Below the pieces are notes generated by a model. That model ran no database searches and was not told the DNA's origin. It saw only the letters and a program-made list of their open reading frames with translations. Below are positions 28,127 to 36,042 of a stretch of DNA of 64,000 nucleotides, piece by piece. The DNA is taken from the NCBI RefSeq assembly GCF_003071065.1, contig NZ_QCXX01000002.1, positions 248,001 through 312,000 of the forward strand. The letters run 5' to 3'. The stretch is from Sphingobacterium athyrii (lineage in GTDB: Bacteria; Bacteroidota; Bacteroidia; Sphingobacteriales; Sphingobacteriaceae). A program made the translations under genes and the position numbers. Position 1 is the first letter of the stretch. Each line of letters starts with the position of its first letter.

Positions 28127-29518
28127 ATGGAACAAAAGGATCCAAGAAAAGAAACAACAGGTGGTTTACAGACCAAAATTGGACTTGCCCAATGCGATAT
28201 TACACCTACTTTAGGGATCTACTCACGCAATTGGGGGGCTGCTACTGCTGATCGGGCTGTTGGCGTGCACCAACCCTTGCTGATGCATTGTCTCTATATG
28301 GCGCCTGTTGATTCTCCACCTGCCATTATATTGACAGCCGATCTGGGCTGGTGGAAAAATGCGGAAGACGAACGGACATTGCGTTTTGCATTGCTTGATC
28401 ATTTCAATCTGACAGCATCACAGCTGGTCTTTACACTTTCACATACGCATGCTGGCCCCAGTATCTGTTCTACGGATATACATCAACCCGGAGGTGAGTT
28501 GATTCCACCGTATCTGGAATTCTTAAAAGCGCAGGCGATCAGCTGTATCCAGCGGGCAAAGGATGAATTGTTTGAAGGAAGTTTACATTGGAGTTATGGG
28601 GTATGTGATCTGGCCTGTAATCGGGATCTGGAACTTAATGGCGAATACCTCATCGGGTTTAATCCTGTAAAAGAAGCTGATCATACCTTATTGCTCGGAC
28701 GTGTATACGATAACACCGAAAAATTGAAGGCGTTGATCTGCAATTATGCCTGTCATCCGACGAGCTTTGCCCACGAAAATGAACTGCTTTCTCCGGATTT
28801 TGTTGGTGAAATGCGGCATACGGTGGAAGCGGTCGTGAAAGTTCCCTGTTTGTTCCTACAGGGCGCATCAGGTGATCTGGCTCCCAAGCGTCAATATGTC
28901 AAAGATCCTGCTTTGGTCGAAGCCAATGGTCGACAGTTGGGCTATGCGGTGCTTGCAACGTTGGCTCAGGAGGATCATGCAGCTCAGCGTTGGGCGTTTG
29001 ACAAAGCGTTAATTTCGGGAGCACCTTTGGCTTGTTGGAGTTTTCAGAAACAGGTGCTATCGACTGAATTTAAGCAACTTGTGCATACGGTCCAAGTGCC
29101 CTACAAAAACTTACCGAGCCTTGAGTCTATTTTCGAGGAGTACGAAAGCTGTTCGGATCGGGTTATAAAAGACCGCCTTTGGCGAAAATACAATACCCGC
29201 AAAACCATTGCCGATCAGCGCGAAGCAAACATTCCGGTATGGCTCTGGAAAATGGGGGACGCGATTTTGGTGGCTCAGGCCAATGAAGCATACTCTTGTT
29301 ACCAGTCAATTATACGGGCCGAATTTCCCAATCATACCATTGTCTTTATCAATATCGCTAATGGTTATGTGGGCTACCTCGCGCCAGCGCAGCTCTATGA
29401 TAAAGATATCTATGCCGTATGGCAGAGTCCTTACGAACGGGGTAGCCTCGAGATACTTATTGAACAAACGAAATTAGGAATTCAAACATTACTGACTGAT
29501 GAAACTAGATTGGATTGA
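28127..29518 (+). CDS. Neutral/alkaline ceramidase-like hydrolase domain protein
   Basis: 463 residues similar to the N-terminal domain of neutral/alkaline non-lysosomal ceramidases: KIGLAQCDITPTLG at the start, FTLSHTHAGPS (zinc His residues), NYACHPTSF, and FLQGASGDLAPK with the catalytic serine region. It lacks a signal peptide and the second domain of true ceramidases (about 650-700 residues). Bacterial proteins of this shortened kind are common in carbohydrate loci and presumably split an amide or ester other than ceramide. Together with the M20 amidohydrolase downstream it suggests that the substrate carries N-acyl groups. Its stop overlaps the start of the symporter by 20 bp. Confidence 0.8.
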   Translation: MEQKDPRKETTGGLQTKIGLAQCDITPTLGIYSRNWGAATADRAVGVHQPLLMHCLYMAPVDSPPAIILTADLGWWKNAEDERTLRFALLDHFNLTASQLVFTLSHTHAGPSICSTDIHQPGGELIPPYLEFLKAQAISCIQRAKDELFEGSLHWSYGVCDLACNRDLELNGEYLIGFNPVKEADHTLLLGRVYDNTEKLKALICNYACHPTSFAHENELLSPDFVGEMRHTVEAVVKVPCLFLQGASGDLAPKRQYVKDPALVEANGRQLGYAVLATLAQEDHAAQRWAFDKALISGAPLACWSFQKQVLSTEFKQLVHTVQVPYKNLPSLESIFEEYESCSDRVIKDRLWRKYNTRKTIADQREANIPVWLWKMGDAILVAQANEAYSCYQSIIRAEFPNHTIVFINIANGYVGYLAPAQLYDKDIYAVWQSPYERGSLEILIEQTKLGIQTLLTDETRLD

Positions 29519-31064
29519 TGTCATTATTTTTGCGGTATACATAGTCGGTATCGTCGTATTGGGATTATATGCTTCGAAAAAAAGTTCTTCGTCCAAACGG
29601 GACTATTTTTTGGCTGGTGATAAGTTGCCCTGGTGGATGATCGGAGGGAGTATTATTGCCGCAAATATCAGTAGCCATCATCTTGTCGGCGCCATGGGAG
29701 CGGCCTACAGCCGTGGGTTTGTGGCCATCACTTTGGAATGGGGGGCCATATTGATCGGTTTTAATGCGCTGCTTTGGATATTTCTGCCTTTCTACATCCG
29801 CAATGGTTTTTATACAATTCCAGAATATCTTGAAAAAAGATATGGAAATGCCACACGGGTACTCTATGCAATCTTGATTTTATTTACCTATGTATTTGTG
29901 GAGATCGGTGCGGTGCTCTATCTGGGTGGACTCTCTTTACATGCTTTATTTGGTATTCCCATTTTGTATAGTATTTTTGGGATGGCGATTTTGACGGGCT
30001 TGTATACCGTGTTAGGAGGGCTGAAAGCCGTTATCTGGACTGAAATGGTGCAACTTGTTATTTTGGTGCTCGGCGGTATCGTCCTGACCTTCGCTACCAT
30101 TAATGCGGCGGGCGGATTTCAATCCGTCGTGGAATCATCCAAAGACTGGAAGATGTTCTATCCGGCGTCTGATCCCGATTTTCCCTGGACAATGTATCTG
30201 GGAGGTTTGCTTTGTATCAGCGTATTCTATTGTGCGACCAATCAATTTATTGTTCAGCGTGTCTTGGCAGCAAAAAATGAATGGCATGGCCGTATGGGGG
30301 TTATTTTCGGTGATTACCTTAAATTCCTGGTGCCGCTGATCATAACCATCCCCGCTTTGGTAGCACCCAAATTTTTACCGCATTTGGATCAGCCGGATCT
30401 GTTATTTGCGACGCTCGTGGAAACACTGTTGCCTAAAGGGCTGATCGGGCTGGTCATGGCTGGTCTCATCTCTGCGATTATGTCCCATATTTCAGGCGCT
30501 ATAAATTCGTGTACTACCATACTCACGGTGGATATTTACAGTCAATACATCAATAAAAACGCCTCTGATGATCAAGCGATCCGCTTTGGTAAACGTGCAG
30601 GAGTCGTCATCATTGTACTTGGTATTATGAGTGCTATCGTGTTGATTAGTTATTCCGACAAACCTGTATTTCTCTACCTGATGAATCTGTATGGTTTATT
30701 TACACCGGGTATCGCTACCATGTTTCTGATGGGGGTCTTTTGGAAGCGGACTACGGCACAGGGCGCATTAACGGCTGGCTTATTGACCATTCCACTTTCG
30801 TTGCTTTTGGAGTATTTACTTCCTGACATGCCATTTTTTAACAGAACCGGCATTGTGTTCTGGACCTGTATGATCGCCTGTGTACTGGTCAGTCTATGTA
30901 CACCGGCCGTTCCGGAAGCGCGTTTGAAAAATCTGATATTGACACGCGATTCGTTTCAGATGCCCGAAGGGGATCGAGCTTCTTACCGTGGCTTTCGGAA
31001 TCCAACCCTCTGGTGGATCATTATTACAGTGATGGTGCTGTATTTTTATGTGCGCTATTTTTAA
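29499..31064 (+). CDS. Sodium:solute symporter (SSS family)
   Basis: Inner-membrane protein of 521 residues with about thirteen hydrophobic segments. It has the SSS hallmark motifs near TM1 (DYFLAGDKLPWWMIGGSIIA, then ANISSHHLVGAMG) and GLISAIMSHISGAINSCTTI in the TM8 Na+-site region. This family takes up sugars, sialic acid, myo-inositol or carboxylates with Na+. It overlaps the preceding hydrolase gene by 20 bp and is the obvious inner-membrane importer for the products made outside the cell by the lyase. Confidence 0.93.
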   Translation: MKLDWIDVIIFAVYIVGIVVLGLYASKKSSSSKRDYFLAGDKLPWWMIGGSIIAANISSHHLVGAMGAAYSRGFVAITLEWGAILIGFNALLWIFLPFYIRNGFYTIPEYLEKRYGNATRVLYAILILFTYVFVEIGAVLYLGGLSLHALFGIPILYSIFGMAILTGLYTVLGGLKAVIWTEMVQLVILVLGGIVLTFATINAAGGFQSVVESSKDWKMFYPASDPDFPWTMYLGGLLCISVFYCATNQFIVQRVLAAKNEWHGRMGVIFGDYLKFLVPLIITIPALVAPKFLPHLDQPDLLFATLVETLLPKGLIGLVMAGLISAIMSHISGAINSCTTILTVDIYSQYINKNASDDQAIRFGKRAGVVIIVLGIMSAIVLISYSDKPVFLYLMNLYGLFTPGIATMFLMGVFWKRTTAQGALTAGLLTIPLSLLLEYLLPDMPFFNRTGIVFWTCMIACVLVSLCTPAVPEARLKNLILTRDSFQMPEGDRASYRGFRNPTLWWIIITVMVLYFYVRYF

Positions 31065-31129
31065 CTTAACTTGTTGGACGATTCCTTATGAAAGTATCGT
31101 AATTGAAATATCTTTTTACCAATACATCG

Positions 31130-32341
31130 ATGAAGAATGCTATGTTGAAAGAATTAGACGCTGAAATTGAAGCTATTTTCCCGGAGATTGTTGCGATCCG
31201 CCGGCATATCCATCAGCACCCTGAACTGTCTTTTCAGGAATATGAGACGAGTGCATATATCCAAGAGAAGTTGACCCGGCTCGATATTCCGTTTAAAGTT
31301 GTTGCCAATACAGGTGTGGTTGCCGTGCTTGAGGGCGAAAAGTCCTTAAGTGACGATATCGTGGTTTTGAGAGCTGATATTGATGCATTACCTATTCACG
31401 AGCAGAATGATGTGCTATACAAGTCCACAAATGAAGGTGTTATGCACGCTTGTGGTCACGATTTTCATACGGCAAATCTATTGGGTGTCGCTACTGTTTT
31501 AAAGGGATATAAAACCGAGTTTTCAGGAAAAATTGTGCTCTTGTTTCAGCCTGGGGAAGAAAAGATTCCCGGAGGTGCGATCCAGATCTTGCAGTCTGGT
31601 ATTTTGGAGTCTTTCGGTGGAAAGATCAAAGCTGTTTTGGGTTTGCACGTCAGTCCACGTGTACCTTTAGGGAAAATAGGCTTACGCCCGGGGCGCTTTA
31701 TGGCTTCAAGCGATGAGTTTTATTTTACCATTAAAGGACGTGGCGGTCATGCGGCCGAGCCACATCGTGCCGTTGACCCAATTATGATTGCCGCTCAGTT
31801 GCTGACCACTTTACAGCAGCTGGTCAGTCGTAAGGCAAACCCTGATATCCCATCTGTATTGACTTTTGGCCGTTTTATCGGCGATGGTGCGGCGAATGTC
31901 ATTCCCGAAGAGGTCAAGTTGGCTGGTACCTTTCGTACCATGGATGAAACCTGGCGCAAGGAGGCGTTGGAGACTGTAGCGACAATTGCCCGGACATTGC
32001 CCGAGGCCTTGGGCGCGACAGCGGATGTGGAAGTGCGCCATGGCTATCCTGCATTGAACAATGATCCCCAATTGACCGGGCAAGTAAAAGATATCCTACA
32101 AAGAAGCATGGGAAATGAAGTCGTGCAAGATTTGGAAATCTGGATGGCAGCAGAAGATTTTGCTTATTACTCATATCGGTACCCCGCTTTATTTATGTTG
32201 GTGGGCACGAATAATGACAGCATCAATACCCAATATGGGCTTCATAATCCGCAGTTCAATCTTGATGAAAAGGCGTTTAAGACGGCGATTTCAGCGTTGG
32301 TGAATAGTGCTGTTTCCTTATTGAATGAGTCCAATGGATAG
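31130..32341 (+). CDS. M20 family amidohydrolase (hippurate hydrolase-like deacylase)
   Basis: About 403 residues, no signal peptide. Metal and catalytic motifs of M20D amidohydrolases are present: HQHPELSFQEYET, DIDALPI, HACGHDFHTANLLG, PGEEKIPGG, LGLHVSP, GRGGHAAEPH in the dimerisation domain and YGLHNPQF at the end. Relatives hydrolyse N-acyl amino acids or related amides. In this operon the likely target is an N-acyl group on an amino-sugar derivative (inference). The ATG at 31130 (MKNAMLKEL) is taken; upstream in-frame codons begin only with TTG. Confidence 0.9.
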   Translation: MKNAMLKELDAEIEAIFPEIVAIRRHIHQHPELSFQEYETSAYIQEKLTRLDIPFKVVANTGVVAVLEGEKSLSDDIVVLRADIDALPIHEQNDVLYKSTNEGVMHACGHDFHTANLLGVATVLKGYKTEFSGKIVLLFQPGEEKIPGGAIQILQSGILESFGGKIKAVLGLHVSPRVPLGKIGLRPGRFMASSDEFYFTIKGRGGHAAEPHRAVDPIMIAAQLLTTLQQLVSRKANPDIPSVLTFGRFIGDGAANVIPEEVKLAGTFRTMDETWRKEALETVATIARTLPEALGATADVEVRHGYPALNNDPQLTGQVKDILQRSMGNEVVQDLEIWMAAEDFAYYSYRYPALFMLVGTNNDSINTQYGLHNPQFNLDEKAFKTAISALVNSAVSLLNESNG

Positions 32342-33326
32342 AAAACATTTCTTACTTTCTTTATTGCCGTTGGGGCTTTCTTTTCAAACAAAGGCAGATT
32401 TTTCTAAACAAGGGTTCAACCTGATATTACCAAAGCCGAAGAAGAAAAAAATCGGCATTATCGGTTTGGACAGTACGCATTCCATTGCTTTTACAAAAGC
32501 GATTAATACGGCCAGTGCCGATAGTTTATATGGGCAATTTTCGGTTGTTGCGGCTTATCCTTATGGTAGTAAAACGATCGCGCTTAGCGCGGAGCGTATT
32601 CCAAAGATCACCGCCGAAATTCAGCAATATGGCGTCTCGGTTGTTTCCAGTATTGCTCAGCTGCTCAAACAAGTGGATTATGTGTTTTTGGAGACGAACG
32701 ATGGAAACCTGCATTTCCAACAGGCTCTTGAGGTTCTCGGGGCTCGAAAACCCTTGTTTATCGATAAACCTATAGCCAATTCGTATACCGATGCCCTAAA
32801 AATATTTGAAGCTGCCCGAAAATACGGTTGCCCTGTTTTTTCCTCCAGTTCATTACGTTACATTGTAGGCCTGCAGGAGCTTGATAAAAGTAAAGTTGTT
32901 GGAGCTGATGTCTATAGTCCGGCTGTCACGGATCCGTCGCACAAGGATCTGTATTGGTATGGAATTCATGCAGTGGAAATGTTATTTGCCCTAATGGGGC
33001 CGGGCTGTATGTCGGTGCGAACGGTACAGGAAAGGGGGACTTCCATGTACATTGGTCAATGGGATGATGGCCGGATTGCCTCGGTTCGCGGTATTCGCGA
33101 AGGGAAGGACGATTTTGGTGGTACCGTCTTTCTGAAAGATCAGATTGTTCATCTGGGACAATTTATGGGTTATGGTCCCCTGCTCGATCGTATACTTCCC
33201 TTTTTTCAAACAGGAGAAAGTCCTGTGGATGAGCGGGAAACCTTAGCAATTTGTGCTTTTATTGATGCTGCGGAACAGAGCAAATTGAATGGCGGCGCGC
33301 CCGTTAAACTGCAAAAGGTAGGCTAA
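32334..33326 (+). CDS. Gfo/Idh/MocA-family oxidoreductase
   Basis: About 330 residues with a hydrophobic N-terminal segment (MDRKHFLLSLLPLGLSF) that looks like a signal, without a twin-arginine pair. The Rossmann fingerprint IGIIGLDSTH and FIDKPIANS (the usual EKP reads DKP) place it in the NAD(P)-dependent Gfo/Idh/MocA family. The start at 32334 overlaps the M20 stop (ATGGATAG). As last gene of the unit it would oxidise or reduce a sugar ring or acid; substrate unknown. A secreted form of a nucleotide-using enzyme would need a tightly bound cofactor. Confidence 0.85.
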   Translation: MDRKHFLLSLLPLGLSFQTKADFSKQGFNLILPKPKKKKIGIIGLDSTHSIAFTKAINTASADSLYGQFSVVAAYPYGSKTIALSAERIPKITAEIQQYGVSVVSSIAQLLKQVDYVFLETNDGNLHFQQALEVLGARKPLFIDKPIANSYTDALKIFEAARKYGCPVFSSSSLRYIVGLQELDKSKVVGADVYSPAVTDPSHKDLYWYGIHAVEMLFALMGPGCMSVRTVQERGTSMYIGQWDDGRIASVRGIREGKDDFGGTVFLKDQIVHLGQFMGYGPLLDRILPFFQTGESPVDERETLAICAFIDAAEQSKLNGGAPVKLQKVG

Positions 33327-33354
33327 TTCGAAGCCGATGTCGTGTAAGGCTTGT

Positions 33355-34032
33355 TTAGTTGCTTGCTACTGTTGTCAAAAGATCGCTATTAAAAATCGAT
33401 GCCGGTGAAATTACTGTTTCCTCCAAAGGGATCTGATTGCCGTAACGTTCTTTGAGTTTGCTTTTGACCTCGGCGCTACTGAGATCAAAATCTTTGAGTT
33501 TTTCCAGTTTGCCTACTTCAATTCCGGCCCCCCGCTGGTATATTTTCCAGATCAGTTCCGAACAATAAATTCTGTTATCCGACCATTCGAATGTAGCATC
33601 ATAGTTTTTACCCAAAAATCCCTCACCGATCCCTTTCATTTTAGCTAAAACCTCAGCCGATAGTACTTTGTCTGCTTCTTTAAGTCGTTTGATGACATAA
33701 TGTTCGTTTTTTCCTCGAGCGATCCAATCTGTTAAGCTGGTAACTGTTACGGGCTGAACAGCCTCTAGTACATATGGTTTTCCCTGTTCATGAAAAATTA
33801 ACCCGCAGTGGGAATAGGGCGAGTGAGTCGCTAGTTGTACAGCTTTACATTGGGGGGAGATCGAGGATTGAAAGATCATATCCCCATCTTTTAATTCCGG
33901 TAAAATTGAACGGTTTGAAACGTTTTTGCCAGTAGAAGCAGTTTCGGCTCTTGTTTCATTGATCCGGAAATAAGCCCGCCCGATCAAGAGGCCGCAAATT
34001 AACAATAGGACAAATACAGCTTTTTTTTTCAT
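33355..34032 (-). CDS. YiiX-type permuted NlpC/P60 (papain-like) peptidase/amidase
   Basis: 225 residues beginning with a membrane anchor or signal (KKAVFVLLLICGLLIGRAYF). The catalytic pattern is circularly permuted as in YiiX/YebB: GDMIFQ...SPYSHCGLIF (His) and IYCSELIWKIYQ (Cys). It probably acts in the periplasm on peptidoglycan-type or lipid-linked amide bonds; the substrate is unproven. Convergent with the oxidoreductase gene, with only 28 bp between stops. Confidence 0.8.
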   Translation of the reverse strand: MKKKAVFVLLLICGLLIGRAYFRINETRAETASTGKNVSNRSILPELKDGDMIFQSSISPQCKAVQLATHSPYSHCGLIFHEQGKPYVLEAVQPVTVTSLTDWIARGKNEHYVIKRLKEADKVLSAEVLAKMKGIGEGFLGKNYDATFEWSDNRIYCSELIWKIYQRGAGIEVGKLEKLKDFDLSSAEVKSKLKERYGNQIPLEETVISPASIFNSDLLTTVASN

Positions 34033-34349
34033 GTAGCATAATTAAATCTCCAATAAGTAATAAGTGTTTATTCCAACAAGACGTAAAACGTACCGGCTTA
34101 ATTGACGGATTTACTTGTCCGATAATAATTTGATAACGTTATTTAAGCGATTATTAGTATGTTATGACTCCACATTTGTGCGCAGGAGCAGATTGTGCCG
34201 ATTCAGTGCCATAGCAAGATAGCTGCTATCGTTTACCGGTAGATTATAATGTAAAGGTCTCGAGTGGTATTAAAAGTGTACTTAGACTGACGTGTAAACA
34301 GGAAATGTACGCTGAGGTTCTCAAGAACAATGCTCGAACGAAAGACAAT
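34033..34349. other. Intergenic stretch without a recognised gene
   Basis: About 317 bp. Only a short palindrome ATAACGTTAT (34133-34142) stands out; no reading frame longer than about 16 codons from an ATG and no terminator with a T-run were noticed. Confidence 0.5.
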
Positions 34350-34844
34350 TTATTCATCATCATATTGTGCGAAAATTGTGTTGATTTCATCTATAATTTT
34401 ATAGGCATCTGATTCCAGTAGGTCTATTTCTGCTTGAATGGCAGGTGTAATCGGCGATTGCATCAATTTTTGATACACCTGTATATCCAGTTCAATAACG
34501 CTGAGTTTGAGCTGAAGTAAATATTGTCCTTGCTGGGTTTGTAAACTTAATTGGCTGAGCGCCCGTTTCAATCCTTCCAGTTCGGCAATTGTTCTGCTGT
34601 GGTCATTTTCTCCCGCGAGACCATAATTGGGATATTTTTCACCTAATTGATTAAACGCATCAAGATATTCTTGTTCCGATAGGGAATGTATATTCATGTA
34701 AAGCAGATTATAGGCATATAAGGCTTCCTGATTTTCCTCACTGATCGGAACGTCCTGATAATCTTTGACCAGATCCGTGATATCCTGATATTCAATTTGT
34801 AAAATAGCTTCGATATCCTTATTGATTAAATCTGATGTGTTCAT
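34350..34844 (-). CDS. Uncharacterised acidic, helix-rich protein
   Basis: 164 residues, no signal peptide or membrane segment, strongly acidic and leucine/glutamine-rich, probably all-helical, ending IFAQYDDE. No family recognised. It is flanked by non-coding stretches on both sides and lies alone on the minus strand between the peptidase gene and the NAD operon. Confidence 0.65.
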   Translation of the reverse strand: MNTSDLINKDIEAILQIEYQDITDLVKDYQDVPISEENQEALYAYNLLYMNIHSLSEQEYLDAFNQLGEKYPNYGLAGENDHSRTIAELEGLKRALSQLSLQTQQGQYLLQLKLSVIELDIQVYQKLMQSPITPAIQAEIDLLESDAYKIIDEINTIFAQYDDE

Positions 34845-35133
34845 GTGTATATTTTATCCTCTTTGGCAGTCAACGATAGTGATCAATTCGCTTGAGCGCT
34901 TGTCTTAAGGGCAAAGATCAGGTTTTCAATGAAAGAAACTATCCCTATATTCAGCCAATTTTTTACGACTTTCTTTATCTTTTTGTTTCTCTCACTTTCA
35001 AGCCATTCTGCGATAATTGAAGAATATTATCATTCTACGTAAGGTATATCCTTATGTTTTAAATGAATTGGTAGTTTTAGGGTTTTAAATTATTTAGTTT
35101 AAAATCAATTAATTATGTTTTAGTATGGGTTTG

Positions 35134-35152
35134 TTGAGTATTTTTTACTCAA
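35134..35152. promoter_or_regulatory. NAD-operon operator 1 (putative NrtR-like site)
   Basis: TTGAGTA-TTTTT-TACTCAA, a perfect 7+5+7 palindrome just upstream of the -33 element. Its format is identical to operator 2, centre-to-centre distance 55 bp. Confidence 0.7.
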
Positions 35153-35157
35153 TAAAC

Positions 35158-35188
35158 TTTGGTGAAATAAAAATAATGTGCATCTTTG
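35158..35188 (+). promoter_or_regulatory. Promoter of the NAD salvage operon
   Basis: TTTG (35158-35161), a 19-nt spacer and CATCTTTG (35181-35188; consensus TAnnTTTG with one change). The expected transcript start falls inside operator 2, about 40 bp before the first ATG. Confidence 0.65.
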
Positions 35189-35207
35189 TTGAGTAAAAAG
35201 TACTCAA
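35189..35207. promoter_or_regulatory. NAD-operon operator 2 (putative NrtR-like site)
   Basis: TTGAGTA-AAAAG-TACTCAA, directly downstream of the -7 box and spanning the expected transcript start. Binding here would block transcription. Confidence 0.7.
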
Positions 35208-35232
35208 ATAGAGTAGTGGTAAAAAATGAAAA

Positions 35233-36042
35233 ATGATTATATTAAATAAACATCAGCTTATCACCGAACAGTTTCCCAATGGGGAAACGAAGGTGAAGGA
35301 TTTCGATCAGTTGATCAAAGCGGAAAACCTGCTTGAATTTACCTATCAGGAAGATGGCGATTTGATTCGTCTGTTTTTTGTCAGGAAGCGATTGGAAGAA
35401 GCAGGGGCAAGCTGTCAATTATGGATTCGTTATATGCCCTACAGTCGTATGGACCGTAAAATTGAGGGGGACCTATTTACGCTAAAATATGTCGCTGCAT
35501 TTATCAATAGTTTACAGTTTGATAAGGTTTATGTTGTTGAGCCACATTCCGAAACAACCCTCACATTATTGGAAAATAGCATAGCGATCTATCCTGCTTT
35601 GGACTGGCTGCCGAAACTGATGGAAAAACTGAAATTCTCGGACAATGACCGCATAGTATTTCCGGATAAAGGGGCGGCGGCACGCTATCTAAATAGCGGT
35701 TACGACGATGCCTGTGTCTTTGAAAAACAACGCAATCCGCAAACGGGGCGTATCGAAGCGATGGAATTGAAAATAGGAAACATTGAAAAGGGGGCGAAAT
35801 GCATTATTGTCGATGACTTATGTTCTGCGGGTGGAACGTTTCTTTGGGCGGGAAAAATTCTAAAGGAGATGGGAGCAAGTGAAATCTATCTGTTGGTGAC
35901 GCACTGTGAGCCAAGGGTTTTCAAGGGGGCTTTACTGGATGAAGATTCACCGATCGACCTTGTTTTCACGACAGATTCGATGATGAACACCATGCATCCA
36001 AAATTAAATTATATCAACTTAACAACTGAAAGCTATGTTTAG
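35233..36042 (+). CDS. Short ribose-phosphate pyrophosphokinase (PRPP synthetase)-like protein
   Basis: 269 residues against about 310 for standard Prs; the missing part is at the N-terminus, whose conserved pattern starts directly at FPNGETKV. The ATP/ribose-phosphate loop YMPYSRMDRK (residues 67-76) and the PRPP-binding loop CIIVDDLCSAGGTF (about 190-203) are present. It likely supplies PRPP to the nicotinamide phosphoribosyltransferase whose start overlaps its stop by 8 bp. An ATG at 35226 is out of frame. Housekeeping Prs is presumably encoded elsewhere; this is a pathway-dedicated version. Confidence 0.88.
   Translation: MIILNKHQLITEQFPNGETKVKDFDQLIKAENLLEFTYQEDGDLIRLFFVRKRLEEAGASCQLWIRYMPYSRMDRKIEGDLFTLKYVAAFINSLQFDKVYVVEPHSETTLTLLENSIAIYPALDWLPKLMEKLKFSDNDRIVFPDKGAAARYLNSGYDDACVFEKQRNPQTGRIEAMELKIGNIEKGAKCIIVDDLCSAGGTFLWAGKILKEMGASEIYLLVTHCEPRVFKGALLDEDSPIDLVFTTDSMMNTMHPKLNYINLTTESYV

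Larger units (their letters stand above)
34845..35232. other. Intergenic region upstream of the NAD salvage operon
   Basis: 388 bp without a gene. The right third holds two palindromic operators and a promoter (35134-35207, given separately). In the left part GATCTTTG (34919-34912 on the minus strand) resembles a -7 box for the acidic protein but has no -33 partner. Confidence 0.5.

Noticed and set aside
34133-34142. ATAACGTTAT palindrome as an operator
   Set aside because: Short, single copy and far from any start codon; chance is likely in AT-rich DNA.
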